Source: NZ13-RE01 sp964612975 (GTDB taxonomy: Bacteria > Dictyoglomota > Dictyoglomia > Dictyoglomales > Dictyoglomaceae). Taken from it: 64,000 nucleotides of DNA. The stretch covers positions 147,552 through 211,551 of the forward strand of contig CAZTGC010000003.1 in assembly GCA_964612975.1 (NCBI GenBank), in the 5' to 3' direction. The stretch's first letter is position 1. Every line of letters begins with the position of its first letter. Below the pieces are notes generated by a model that did not search any database, was not told the DNA's origin, and was given only the letters and a program-made list of their open reading frames with translations. The position numbers and the translations under genes are program-made. Shown piece after piece: positions 50,995-60,372 of this stretch.

Positions 50995-52731
50995 GTGATT
51001 AAAGTATTAAAAATCTTTTTATTGTTTTTATTAGCATTATTTAACGCTATCCTTTTATTATTTGGAATTTATCTTATTCAAAACGCCTATTATGAGATTG
51101 GAATTGTTCTTCTTTCTGCTCTCATACTTATAGATTTCTTCATTCTTAATCCCAAAGCTTATCCCTACAGATATACAATTCCCGCCCTTATTTTCCTATT
51201 TCTCCTTGTCCTTTATCCTATTTATTTTACAATTAAAACTGCCTTTACTAATTTTGGAACGGGACATATATTTACAAAAGAGGAAACTATTGAAAGGCTT
51301 CTTTATGATCCCAACTACACCTACATTTTAGAAGAAAAACCTATAAAATTTAAGATATTCTCAGTCTTTAAAGATTCCCAACCCCAAGATGATTTTTTAA
51401 TAATTTTTGAAATTGACAAGAAATATTATGTAGCTGGTATTCCCCACCCAAGTAAACAAAGGGGAAGAGAAGTTCTTTTAAGAGAAGGAAAACTAGTAAG
51501 GATAGAAGATAAAAATTTTAAGTTAAATGGGAGATCCTTTGAAGTTTCTCCTTATCCCTTTATTCTTTCCAATATAGATTTGATTTCAACCTCAGATAAG
51601 GTGTATAAATCTGTCTATATGTTAGAAGATCCTGAACTGGAAAAAAACTTTTCCTTTTTTACATTGATTATTCAGAAATATTTGATTCAAACAGAATATA
51701 TTGAGCCAGAAACTGGAAAAATTTTAGGAGTAAAAGTAGATAGCGATGGAAGATGGAAATTCTTTTTTATAGACAGGCTTTACAGACTTTCCTATGAGGA
51801 TATTAGAGAAAATGGTAAGATTAAGACAAAACTTGTAATTGTTAATACAAAAACTAAAAAGCCTATTATTGAAGAAAAGGGTTCCTTTTTTGATCAAGAT
51901 GAAAAGGGAAATAGAATTTTTTTAGTAGGATACACTGCCTTTATTGGATTTGAAAACTTTTCAAGGATTTTAACTGATGAACAAATCTCAGGACCATTTC
52001 TTAGAGTGTTTCTATGGACAGTTCTTTGGTCCCTATTTACTGTTTTATTTTCCTTTTCTCTAGGACTTTCTTTAGCTCTGATACTTAATAATAGGAAATT
52101 AAAATTTAGAAATATTTATAGAACTTTACTCATTATCCCCTGGGCAATCCCTTATTTTATATCGGTTTTAACTTGGAGAAATGGAATTTTTAATGAAACC
52201 TATGGTATTCTTAATAAAATTATTCTTCCCTTCTTAGGAATTGAGCCTATAAAATGGTTTAATGATCCCTTCTGGGCTAAGGTTATTTGTTTAACTGTAA
52301 ATACTTGGCTTACCTTCCCATATATGATGACTGTTTCCTTAGGAGCCCTTCAGGGAATACCTGATGAGCTTTATGAGGTTGCAGCAATTGATGGCGCGGG
52401 AAAATGGAATAGATTTTGGTATATTACCTTCCCATTACTTCTTACAGTGGTTGCTCCTTTACTTATTAGTAGTTTTGCCTATACCTTTAATAACTTCACT
52501 CTTATTTACCTTTTGACTGCTGGTGGTCCTCCTATGGTGGGAGCAACAACTCCTGCAGGACATACAGATATTTTAATTTCCTATGTATATAAATTAGCCT
52601 TTGAGGGAAGAGGACAAGAATTTGGTTTTGCAAGTTCTATAGCTATTCTCATCTTCTTTTTAGTTGCAGGAATAAGCCTCATAAACTTTAAATTATCAGG
52701 AGCTTTTGAAGAGATAAGAGGTGAGCAATAA
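50995..52731 (+). CDS. Sugar ABC transporter permease, MalF-like with a large extracytoplasmic loop
   Basis: The 578-residue protein has two N-terminal helices, a third helix ending near residue 85 and then about 250 extracytoplasmic residues that correspond to an enlarged MalF P2 loop. Five further helices begin near residue 335. The EAA loop ELYEVAAIDGAGKWNRFWYITFPLLL is near residue 465. The P2 loop of MalF caps the binding protein, so the enlargement probably reflects that contact. The start is a GTG after GGAGGG; the stop overlaps the ATG of the next permease. Confidence 0.92.
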   Translation: MIKVLKIFLLFLLALFNAILLLFGIYLIQNAYYEIGIVLLSALILIDFFILNPKAYPYRYTIPALIFLFLLVLYPIYFTIKTAFTNFGTGHIFTKEETIERLLYDPNYTYILEEKPIKFKIFSVFKDSQPQDDFLIIFEIDKKYYVAGIPHPSKQRGREVLLREGKLVRIEDKNFKLNGRSFEVSPYPFILSNIDLISTSDKVYKSVYMLEDPELEKNFSFFTLIIQKYLIQTEYIEPETGKILGVKVDSDGRWKFFFIDRLYRLSYEDIRENGKIKTKLVIVNTKTKKPIIEEKGSFFDQDEKGNRIFLVGYTAFIGFENFSRILTDEQISGPFLRVFLWTVLWSLFTVLFSFSLGLSLALILNNRKLKFRNIYRTLLIIPWAIPYFISVLTWRNGIFNETYGILNKIILPFLGIEPIKWFNDPFWAKVICLTVNTWLTFPYMMTVSLGALQGIPDELYEVAAIDGAGKWNRFWYITFPLLLTVVAPLLISSFAYTFNNFTLIYLLTAGGPPMVGATTPAGHTDILISYVYKLAFEGRGQEFGFASSIAILIFFLVAGISLINFKLSGAFEEIRGEQ

Positions 52732-54980
52732 TGGTTGGAGAAGGAAGAAAAAATTTATTAACCCATTTAATTCTCTTAATTATTATTCCTATAATTCTTT
52801 TTCCTATAATTTGGGTAGTATCAACTTCTATAAGAAGAGATGAGGCTGCATTCTCAACAAAGCTTTTTTCTTCAAGATTAACCCTTCAACACTACATAGA
52901 TTTGGTAGCCCCTGAGAAGAATATTCCTGTTCTTGTTCAAGAAATTCAAAATTTAGTGTTAAGGACACCTCCATACAATAAATGGGATGAAAAAAGAATA
53001 AAGAAACTTATTGATGAGGACTTAAGGAGACTTCAAGATTATGTAAAGGAAACCCAAGAAAGATATGAAAATTCGAAGAAATTATTTAACAAAGTAAATA
53101 ACTTTCTTACTTCTAAAAATGAAGATATTAAAAGTAAAACCTTATCAATCCTTTTGGAGTTAAAGGACTTTTTAGAAAGAAAAATCCCAAAGGAAGAAGC
53201 AGGAAGAATAGAAATTGAGAAGTATAATAACTTAAAAGTTCTTAAAGAAAGATTTTCTAAGATTTCAGAAAGGATAAATAAAAATTTGATGGAGATTAAT
53301 AGAATTAAAAATAGATATTCATCCCTTCAAGAGAGCATCCTTAATATAAATAAGGAGTTTAGTTATGAGATAAATCCTAAAATCGAATTAATAAATAAGA
53401 AATTAACGGAGGAAACAAATGTTATACCTGCCTCCTTTTTCCAGTCTAAAAATAAAAACCTCTTATCTAAATCCTTAGAAATTTTAAAAAATTTAACTGA
53501 AAAAGTTGAAGGATATCCTGATCTTTCTCAAACTCTTAATGACTTAAAAAATCTCCATCACAATTTAGAATATAATTGGAATCCATTCTCCCCTCAATCT
53601 AAGGAAATATATTTCAGCATAAAGGAATTAGATTCTAAAATCTCCATGGCAATATCTATGTTGGAAAATAACATAAGAAATCTTAAAGAGGAAGAAAGAA
53701 AATTAGCCCTATTGGAGCAAGAAAATGAATTCTTAGAGATACAAAGGGAGCTTCTAGGAACTGAGATGGAAGAAGAGGAAGAAGAATTAAAGCCTATTTC
53801 CAAATATTCAGAACTTAAGACCTTCTTAAAAAATTTAGATGGGAAAATAAAGGAAATTGAAGATGCAAAAAATTTCAAAGATTTAGTTATTGTATGTGTC
53901 CCCTTAGAAGAGGAATTTAGAAATTTTGTAAGTGAATATATTTTAAGCTTTGATAGAGATGAATTAGTAGGCAAAATAGAATCAGCTGTAGATAAATTGA
54001 GATGGTTTCAAGAATATAATACCTTCCTAAATAAGTTTGAATTTTTTTCTAAAAATCTGAATAATACAATAGAAAAAACTAAGATATATCTTTCTGATTT
54101 ATCCTTAACAGGAAAATCTCTAAATCCAAATCTTTTAGATACTCTATATGATATTGCTAAAACTGATTATGTAAATCTTGTAAGTCCTAATATGAATATA
54201 GTTTCTAAAAAGGCAGGAGATTTAATAGATCTACTTCCCTACAAGGATGTTAAAGGAGATTTAAAGGGAATTGATGGAGAATTATTTAGAATTGACCAAG
54301 TTTGGAAGCAAAAAACAAGACACTACTTTTTAAGATGGGTAAGAAATTCAATTTTTGTTGCTGGTATCTCTGCAATTATAACCACTATTGTATGCTCCAT
54401 AGCTGCTTATCCCTTTAGTAGGTTGAGATTTTGGGGAAGAAAATATGGAATAATGACTCTCCTTTTAATTCAGATGTTTCCAAGTGCAGTTTATATGATT
54501 GCGATTTATAGTCTTCTGAACCTACTTGGCAAATTTGTTCCCTTTTTAGGACTTGACACTCTAACAGGTCTTACCTTTGTCTACTTAGGTAATATTGCAT
54601 ACAATATGTATATAATTAAAGGCTTCTATGATACAATTCCTGATTCCTTAGAGGAGTCAGCAATGATCGATGGAGCAACAAGATTTCAAACCTTCTATAA
54701 GATAGTTATTCCCCTTGCCCGCCCTATTCTTGCAGTAGTGATAATTTTAACCTTCATGGGTGTTTTTAATGAATTTATCTTTGCAAGAATTATATTGCGG
54801 GATGCTAAAAATTATACCTATGCCATTGGTCTATGGACTTTCTCCTCAGGACCATACCTTACAGAATGGGGTTTATTTACGGCTGCTGCCCTTCTTGGAA
54901 TGCTCCCTATGACCATATTATTCCTTTCCCTTCAAAGATATATAGTTTCTGGACTTACAAAGGGAGCAGTAAAAGGTTAA
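52731..54980 (+). CDS. Sugar ABC transporter permease, giant MalG-like with a coiled-coil insertion
   Basis: Ordinary MalG proteins have about 280-300 residues; this has 749. The first helix (residues about 11-33) is followed by about 490 residues rich in Lys, Glu, Leu and Asn, with long heptad stretches (for example NNIRNLKEEERKLALLEQEN). The remaining five helices begin near residue 535, with the EAA loop EESAMIDGATRFQTFYKIVIPLARP near 640. The insert lies outside the cytoplasm. As I remember it, the Thermotoga galactan-locus MalG is also enlarged, so the feature may belong to this transporter type. Confidence 0.9.
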   Translation: MVGEGRKNLLTHLILLIIIPIILFPIIWVVSTSIRRDEAAFSTKLFSSRLTLQHYIDLVAPEKNIPVLVQEIQNLVLRTPPYNKWDEKRIKKLIDEDLRRLQDYVKETQERYENSKKLFNKVNNFLTSKNEDIKSKTLSILLELKDFLERKIPKEEAGRIEIEKYNNLKVLKERFSKISERINKNLMEINRIKNRYSSLQESILNINKEFSYEINPKIELINKKLTEETNVIPASFFQSKNKNLLSKSLEILKNLTEKVEGYPDLSQTLNDLKNLHHNLEYNWNPFSPQSKEIYFSIKELDSKISMAISMLENNIRNLKEEERKLALLEQENEFLEIQRELLGTEMEEEEEELKPISKYSELKTFLKNLDGKIKEIEDAKNFKDLVIVCVPLEEEFRNFVSEYILSFDRDELVGKIESAVDKLRWFQEYNTFLNKFEFFSKNLNNTIEKTKIYLSDLSLTGKSLNPNLLDTLYDIAKTDYVNLVSPNMNIVSKKAGDLIDLLPYKDVKGDLKGIDGELFRIDQVWKQKTRHYFLRWVRNSIFVAGISAIITTIVCSIAAYPFSRLRFWGRKYGIMTLLLIQMFPSAVYMIAIYSLLNLLGKFVPFLGLDTLTGLTFVYLGNIAYNMYIIKGFYDTIPDSLEESAMIDGATRFQTFYKIVIPLARPILAVVIILTFMGVFNEFIFARIILRDAKNYTYAIGLWTFSSGPYLTEWGLFTAAALLGMLPMTILFLSLQRYIVSGLTKGAVKG

Positions 54981-54995
54981 AAGGAGGCGGAATTG

Positions 54996-56861
54996 ATGAG
55001 ATTTCAAAAATTTTTCTCCATAATAAATATAACTATGTTGGGATTAAGTTTTCTTCTTTATTTAGGATTTTCTAACACAGAGATTATTGTAAATCCCATT
55101 GAAAATCTTAGGAAAGATTTTATTAAAGGGATTGATGTTTCTATGCTTTATCAAATTGAAGAGAATGGTGGCAAATTTTATGATAATGGTATAGAGAAGG
55201 ATCCCCTGGAAATATTAAAGAATCATGGAGTAAATTGGATAAGATTAAGAGTTTGGAATGATCCCTTTGATGAAACAGGACAGCCCTTTGGGGGAGGGAA
55301 TTGTGATTATGTAAAAATAACCAAAATTGCTCAAAGGGCAAAATCCTTAGGATTAAAAGTATGCCTCGATTTTCATTATAGTGATTGGTGGGCAGATCCA
55401 GGAAAACAGAATAAGCCCAAGGCATGGAAAAATCTTAAAGGAACTTCCTTAGTGAAAGAAGTTTCTAATTTTACCTTTAAAGTTTTAGATTATATGAAAA
55501 AGAATAATGCCCTCCCCGATATGGTTCAACTTGGAAATGAGGTTAACAATGGTTTCTTATGGCCTGATGGACAACTTATTGGGGTTAATGTGGGAGGATT
55601 TGATGGTTTTGTAAAATTACTAAATGCAGGTATAAGTTCTGTAAGAAGAGTAAGCAGATCTATAAAAATTGCCATTCATTTGTCCGATGGTGGAAACAAT
55701 TCTTTGTACCGATGGTTCTTTGAAGAAATAACAAGAAGGAAAGTAGATTTTGATGTTATTGGAGTATCCTATTATCCATATTGGCATGGTACCCTTGATG
55801 AACTAAGAGCTAATCTAAATGATATCTCCCAAAGATATAATAAGGACGTAGCAATCCTTGAAACTGCTTATGCTTGGACATTACAAGATATAGATGGACA
55901 TCCCAATATCTTTGGAGGAGATATGGAGATAATGGGGGGATATAAAGCAACAATTCAGGGACAAGCTACTGCAATAAGAGATATTATGGAAGTTGTTGCT
56001 CAAGTTCCAAATGGAAGAGGTTTAGGAATATTTTATTGGGAGGGATGTTGGATACCTGTAAAGGGAGCTGGCTGGAAAGAAGGGGAAGGAAATCCCTGGG
56101 AAAATCAAGCTCTATTTGATTTTAATGGTAATACTCTTCCTTCCTTAGATGTTTTTAATCTTGTTTATGGTAAAACCTATGTAAAACTCAAACCAAAGGA
56201 ATTGCTTTCCATTATAAATATAAAAATTTCCACAGGAGAGACACCCAAATTTCCTGAAAAGGTTAGAATTTTATTTTCCGATGATGCCATAAGATCAATC
56301 CCAGTAATTTGGGAAGAAATTGATAAATCATTAATATCCACCCCTGGTAGTTTCAAAGTAAAAGGTATTGTGAAGGATGTTAATATTGAAGTATCTGCAA
56401 ATATCACTGTTGTAGGAGAAAGGATTTTTGTCCAAAATCCAAGTTTTGAATCAGGAGGTTTTGAGCCTTGGATAGTGGTAGGAGATAAGACTGCGGTGAA
56501 GGTTGTTAAAGCAAGTCCCCCTCAGAATGCTAAATCAGGAGAATATGCAGTAAATTATTGGCTTGATAAACCATTTAAATTTGAAATGTATCAAGTGGTA
56601 AAGGGACTTAAAGATGGAGTCTATAAGGTAAGTTTTTGGATTCAAGGTGGCGGAGGAGAAAATATTCTAAAACTTAAAGTGAGCGAATATGGTGGAGAGG
56701 ATCTATTTTTAGATATTGTAAATACAGGCTGGCTTAAATGGAGTAATCCCACTATAAAGGGAATAAAGGTTTCCACAGGTCAATGTAAAATCAGTATAAT
56801 TATTGACGGAAATACAGGAAATTGGGGTTGGATTGATGATTTTGAGCTAAAAGAGGAATAG
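54996..56861 (+). CDS. Exported GH53 endo-beta-1,4-galactanase with Ig-like and CBM61-type domains
   Basis: The 621-residue enzyme has an N-terminal signal/anchor (residues 5-27), then the GH53 barrel with RLRVWNDPFDETGQPFGGG, LDFHYSDWWADPGKQ, the acid/base Glu in QLGNEVNNG and the nucleophile Glu in AILETAYAW. Residues about 400-475 are a bacterial Ig-like (Big_4-type) domain. About 478-621 is a jelly-roll CBM (NPSFESGGFEPWIV to WGWIDDFELKEE) resembling the galactan-binding CBM61 of the Thermotoga enzyme. It cuts arabinogalactan or galactan outside the cell, feeding the importer encoded upstream. AAGGAGG supports the ATG at 54996. Confidence 0.93.
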   Translation: MRFQKFFSIINITMLGLSFLLYLGFSNTEIIVNPIENLRKDFIKGIDVSMLYQIEENGGKFYDNGIEKDPLEILKNHGVNWIRLRVWNDPFDETGQPFGGGNCDYVKITKIAQRAKSLGLKVCLDFHYSDWWADPGKQNKPKAWKNLKGTSLVKEVSNFTFKVLDYMKKNNALPDMVQLGNEVNNGFLWPDGQLIGVNVGGFDGFVKLLNAGISSVRRVSRSIKIAIHLSDGGNNSLYRWFFEEITRRKVDFDVIGVSYYPYWHGTLDELRANLNDISQRYNKDVAILETAYAWTLQDIDGHPNIFGGDMEIMGGYKATIQGQATAIRDIMEVVAQVPNGRGLGIFYWEGCWIPVKGAGWKEGEGNPWENQALFDFNGNTLPSLDVFNLVYGKTYVKLKPKELLSIINIKISTGETPKFPEKVRILFSDDAIRSIPVIWEEIDKSLISTPGSFKVKGIVKDVNIEVSANITVVGERIFVQNPSFESGGFEPWIVVGDKTAVKVVKASPPQNAKSGEYAVNYWLDKPFKFEMYQVVKGLKDGVYKVSFWIQGGGGENILKLKVSEYGGEDLFLDIVNTGWLKWSNPTIKGIKVSTGQCKISIIIDGNTGNWGWIDDFELKEE

Positions 56862-56880
56862 GGGAGGAATATCCTCCCCA
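56861..56880. terminator. Hairpin between the GH53 gene and the convergent methyltransferase gene
   Basis: GGGGAGGA and TCCTCCCC pair around a short loop. The T tract is better on the minus strand (TATTCCTCTTTT). Confidence 0.6.
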
Positions 56881-56885
56881 ACTCC

Positions 56886-57770
56886 TTATATTATCCCTTT
56901 TTCTTTAAATACTTCGTAAGCTTCTTTTATGAATTCAGGACTTGTTCCGCAACATCCTCCAATAAAATTTATACCTAAATCCAACATCTCTTCCACAAAA
57001 ACTGCAAAATCAGAAGGAGATTCAGAATAAGTTAATCTTCCATCTAAAATTTTAGGAATACCTGCATTAGGCTGTATTAACACAGGAAGATTTGTTGATT
57101 TTCTAACAATAGGAGCTATCTTCTTCATATCTTCAATTCCCTTCCCACAATTTGATCCCACAAAATCTGCACCATTCTCCTCCAACTTTCTTATAGATGT
57201 CTCCACCTCATCTCCAAAGGGAGTCCTTCCTCCCAATGGCCCCAATTCAAAACTCATAGTAACACCAACAATAAGATCCAATTTTTTTGCAGATCTTAAT
57301 GCTATTAGAGCTTCCCTTAAGGAGATCATAGTCTCTATAAGGATAAAATCCACTCCTGAATCCTTTAATATCATCATCTGTTCCGAAAAAACTTCTTCTG
57401 CTTCCTTTTCAGTAACATCTCCATAGGGCTCAACAAGTTCTCCCAAAGGACCCACAGAACCTGCAATTAAAACTCCTCTATCCTTAAATTTTAAAGCAAT
57501 CTCTACTCCCCTTTGATTTATCTCCTTTATTCTTGTATCTAAATTACTCTTCCTCAATCTTAATCTATTCCCTCCAAAGGTATTTGTCTCTATTACCATA
57601 GCTCCTGAGGCAATATAATCTCTATGAATCTCCCCCACAATTTTGGGATTTTCTATATTCCAAAGCTCTGGTGGAGTTCCTATGGGAAGGCTCCTTCCTT
57701 GAAGTTCTGTTCCCATGGCCCCATCAAAAAGCAAAGTTTTTTTCAAAAATTCCTTATTCCTAATTAACAT
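56886..57770 (-). CDS. Homocysteine S-methyltransferase domain protein
   Basis: The 294-residue protein is a single methyltransferase barrel of the MetH-N/BHMT type: FDGAMGTELQGRSLP, ETNTFGGNRLRL, and zinc cysteines in GSNCGKG (near residue 205) and GGCCGTSPEF (near 275). It moves a methyl group to homocysteine to make methionine, from methyltetrahydrofolate through a cobalamin partner or from S-methylmethionine. It lacks the other MetH domains, so partners are encoded elsewhere. The start overlaps the end of hypE by seven bases. Its substrate could come from the DUF39 pair in this window. Confidence 0.88.
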   Translation of the reverse strand: MLIRNKEFLKKTLLFDGAMGTELQGRSLPIGTPPELWNIENPKIVGEIHRDYIASGAMVIETNTFGGNRLRLRKSNLDTRIKEINQRGVEIALKFKDRGVLIAGSVGPLGELVEPYGDVTEKEAEEVFSEQMMILKDSGVDFILIETMISLREALIALRSAKKLDLIVGVTMSFELGPLGGRTPFGDEVETSIRKLEENGADFVGSNCGKGIEDMKKIAPIVRKSTNLPVLIQPNAGIPKILDGRLTYSESPSDFAVFVEEMLDLGINFIGGCCGTSPEFIKEAYEVFKEKGII

Positions 57771-58765
57771 ATTCTTGGAAGGGGGTCCTTTTTAAATGGA
57801 TCCAAAATTCTTTTTGTCCCAATTCTTGTCTTTAGATAAACCCTGTTTCCTTTACCTTTAACCTCCCCAATAATTCTTCCCTCCTTGCCAAGTTCATTTT
57901 TACTTAGAAATTCCATAACTTTATCAACTTCCCTCCTATCAACTATAATAATTACTTTTCCCTCATTAGCAGAATAAAGGGGATCTATTCCTAAGATCTC
58001 ACTGGCATATTTAGCCCAATCTTTTATTGGAATTTTTTCTTCCTCTATCTCTATTTCCACATTATATTTACGGGCAATTTCATTTAACACCCCAGCAACT
58101 CCCCCCCTTGTGGGATCCCTCATAAATTTAATTCCATGAGAAAGGGAAAGTAGGGGAAGGGTAAGGGAATTTAGAGGAGCAAGATCAGATTTTATCTCTT
58201 CCCCTACCTTTACTCCCAATCTCTGAAGCATCAAAGAAAGACCATGTTCTCCAATTCCACCATTTATAATAACTAAATCTTTTTCCTCTATCTTTCTTCC
58301 CCTCCAATCTAAATCCCTTTCTATTATTCCAATTCCAGCTGTGTTTATAAAAATCTTGTCTCCCTTTCCCTTCTCCACCACTTTAGTATCACCTGTTATA
58401 ATTTTTACTCCACATTCCCTGCTGGCAAAACTCATAGATTGAAGAATCCTTCTAAACTCATCAAGGGTTAATCCTTCTTCAATAATAAAACCTACACTTA
58501 AATATAGAGGTCTTGCACCCATCACCGAGAGATCATTTATGGTTCCATAAATGGAAAGTTTTCCTATATCTCCACCATTAAAGAAAATAGGGGATACTAC
58601 AAAGGAATCAGTAGTAAAGGCAAGCCTTCCTTCTATATTAAAAATTCCTGAATCCAATAATTCCTCTAATATTTCATTCCCAAGATATTTTAAAATCTCT
58701 TCTTCGATAAGTTTTCTCGTTTGTTCTCCACCACTTCCATGAGAAAGAAGGATTATATCTTCCAT
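57764..58765 (-). CDS. hypE: Hydrogenase expression/formation protein HypE
   Basis: The 333-residue protein begins LLSHGSGGEQTRKLIEE, contains FTTDSFVVSPIFFNGGDIGKL and FMRDPTRGGVAGVLNEIA, and ends in the essential C-terminal PRIC cysteine that carries the thiocyanate group. HypE with HypF makes the cyanide ligands of the [NiFe] hydrogenase active site. It follows hypD directly and its end overlaps the methyltransferase start. hypF, hypA and hypB are not in this cluster. Confidence 0.97.
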   Translation of the reverse strand: MEDIILLSHGSGGEQTRKLIEEEILKYLGNEILEELLDSGIFNIEGRLAFTTDSFVVSPIFFNGGDIGKLSIYGTINDLSVMGARPLYLSVGFIIEEGLTLDEFRRILQSMSFASRECGVKIITGDTKVVEKGKGDKIFINTAGIGIIERDLDWRGRKIEEKDLVIINGGIGEHGLSLMLQRLGVKVGEEIKSDLAPLNSLTLPLLSLSHGIKFMRDPTRGGVAGVLNEIARKYNVEIEIEEEKIPIKDWAKYASEILGIDPLYSANEGKVIIIVDRREVDKVMEFLSKNELGKEGRIIGEVKGKGNRVYLKTRIGTKRILDPFKKDPLPRIC

Positions 58766-59818
58766 CTATCTTCTCCCATAAATATAATAAGCAGAACATG
58801 TCCCCTCTGAAGATACCATACAGGGCCCTTTAGGAGTTTCAGGGGTACATACCTTCCCATAAAGGGGACAATCCATAGGCTTTAATACCCCCCTTAATAT
58901 CTCCCCACATTTACATAATGGATTCTTCTTAGACTCTATTTTAATGGGATAAATCCTTTTTATATCAAGATCTTCAAATTCCTCTCTTAGTATAAGTCCG
59001 CTTTCTTCAATAATACCAAGTCCCCTCCAATGGGCAGATCCCTTTTTAAAAACCCCATACATAATCTCTAAGGCTTTTTTATTTCCCTCCTCCCTTACAC
59101 TTTTTTTATAGGCATTTATGAGAGAAGGTTTTCCATTTTCAATATTCATAACTAAAAGATATATACCATATAAGATTTCTTCAGGTTTAAATCCCATAAT
59201 TACAAAGGGAACATTATATTCATTAAAAACATCTTCCCATCCCTTTCTTCCAATAATAGTGGATACATGTCCGGGCCCAATAATCCCATCAAGCCTTATT
59301 TCTCCTATATCAAGTATTGCCTTCATAGCAGGAGGAGTCAATTTATGTAGGGAAAGAAAATATAAATTTTTAATATTTTCCTCCTTTATTTTTATTAGAG
59401 TATAAGCACAATTGGGAGCAGTGGTTTCAAATCCGATTCCAATTAAAATATAATTTTTATCTTTATTCCTCCTTGCGATATTTATAGCTTCAAGGGGGGA
59501 GTATACCACAATAACCTCTTTTCCCTTTGCCCTTAAGTGATTTAAACTTTCTAGGGAACCAGGAACATTTATCAAATCTCCAAATGTAATTATCCCAAAG
59601 TTATATCTCTCTGAGAGAAATATAATATAATCAATATCTTCCTCTGAGGTTACACAAACGGGACATCCGGGACCTGAAAAAAGATTAATATTTTCTGGTA
59701 ATATTTCCCTAATTCCATATCTAAAAATTTCATGGGTGTGGGTTCCACAAAACTCCATTATATTTATCTTTTTCTTCGATATTTTTTTAATTCCTTCTAC
59801 AAAATCTATTACCTTCAT
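58766..59818 (-). CDS. hypD: Hydrogenase formation protein HypD
   Basis: The 350-residue protein has the conserved EFCGTHTHEIFRYG (Cys41 region), SGPGCPVCVTS, GFETTAP and the C-terminal cysteine cluster CKCGEILRG, DCPLYGKVC and CSAYYIYG that binds a [4Fe-4S] cluster. HypD with HypC assembles the Fe(CN)2CO unit. The ATG overlaps the hypC stop by four bases and hypE follows at once. Confidence 0.97.
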   Translation of the reverse strand: MKVIDFVEGIKKISKKKINIMEFCGTHTHEIFRYGIREILPENINLFSGPGCPVCVTSEEDIDYIIFLSERYNFGIITFGDLINVPGSLESLNHLRAKGKEVIVVYSPLEAINIARRNKDKNYILIGIGFETTAPNCAYTLIKIKEENIKNLYFLSLHKLTPPAMKAILDIGEIRLDGIIGPGHVSTIIGRKGWEDVFNEYNVPFVIMGFKPEEILYGIYLLVMNIENGKPSLINAYKKSVREEGNKKALEIMYGVFKKGSAHWRGLGIIEESGLILREEFEDLDIKRIYPIKIESKKNPLCKCGEILRGVLKPMDCPLYGKVCTPETPKGPCMVSSEGTCSAYYIYGRR

Positions 59819-60033
59819 TTATCTTCTGTTACTTCTAAAACCTTAAAAATTTCCTCTGCATCTTCTTGAGAAAGAATACTTATTGCAAAGCCTGCATGAA
59901 CCACAACATAATCTCCTACCTTTACCTCAGGGGTAAAAATTGTACTTACCTCAATTGTGGATCCTCCAAGATCTGCAAGGGCAATATTTTCCTCTTTAAT
60001 TTCTATTATCTTTAATGGTACTCCAAGACACAT
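59815..60033 (-). CDS. hypC: HypC/HybG/HupF family hydrogenase maturation chaperone
   Basis: The 72-residue protein begins MCLGVPLK, with the essential Cys2, and has the VGDYVVVHAGFAISIL strand. It carries the Fe(CN)2CO precursor with HypD and delivers it to the hydrogenase large subunit. It is the first gene of hypC-hypD-hypE-methyltransferase. AGGAGAAGG precedes the ATG. Confidence 0.97.
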   Translation of the reverse strand: MCLGVPLKIIEIKEENIALADLGGSTIEVSTIFTPEVKVGDYVVVHAGFAISILSQEDAEEIFKVLEVTEDK

Positions 60034-60061
60034 TCCCTTCTCCTAATTTTCATTTAAATTA

Positions 60062-60090
60062 ACTATATACTTTTAAAATTATGAATGCAA
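60062..60090 (-). promoter_or_regulatory. Promoter of the hypCDE operon
   Basis: On the minus strand TTGCAT (60085-60090) and TATAGT (60062-60067) are 17 bp apart, about 30 bp before hypC. Confidence 0.65.
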
Positions 60091-60160
60091 GTGCTACCTT
60101 TCTGAGATTTTCCTGCTAAGATTTTTGAAAAAAGTGGGGGACTAAGGGGTCTAGTTATAT

Positions 60161-60192
60161 TTAAAAGAGGGGAGAAGAGTTCTCCCCTCTTT
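60161..60192 (-). terminator. Intrinsic terminator after the lipoyl-like mini-gene
   Basis: AAAGAGGGGAGAA and TTCTCCCCTCTTT form a perfect 13-bp stem around three bases, followed on the minus strand by TTTTAAATAT. It overlaps the end of the mini-gene. Confidence 0.85.
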
Positions 60193-60370
60193 ACTCAATT
60201 TCAATTAAAAAAACATGTTCATTTCCATCGAATATTATTCTTTTTACAATACCCTCTTCTTCACAAATAACATCTTTTAAGTCTCTTGAGAGTCCTAACT
60301 TATCTCCCTTATTAACTTTATCTCCTTCTTTCACTAATACCCCAAAGGTTGCCTCTACTTTGTATATCAT
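60191..60370 (-). CDS. 59-residue lipoyl/biotinyl-like domain protein
   Basis: This short gene reads MIYKVEATFGVLVKEGDKV, NKGDKLGLSRDLKDVICEE and then EGIVKRIIFDGNEH to the end. The GDKV/KGDKLG repeats and the EGIVKRI hairpin are those of a half-barrel lipoyl/biotinyl-type domain, but the usual MKM lysine motif is absent. It starts two bases after the alkaline phosphatase stop and ends in a perfect terminator, so it is the second gene of that operon. It may be a small adaptor or a relic of a larger carrier protein. Confidence 0.72.
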   Translation of the reverse strand: MIYKVEATFGVLVKEGDKVNKGDKLGLSRDLKDVICEEEGIVKRIIFDGNEHVFLIEIE

Positions 60371-60372
60371 AA

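Noticed and set aside
53594..53974. Minus-strand Ser-rich frame of 126 codons.
   Set aside because: It is the complement of the Lys/Glu-rich coiled coil in MalG, where such antisense frames are expected.
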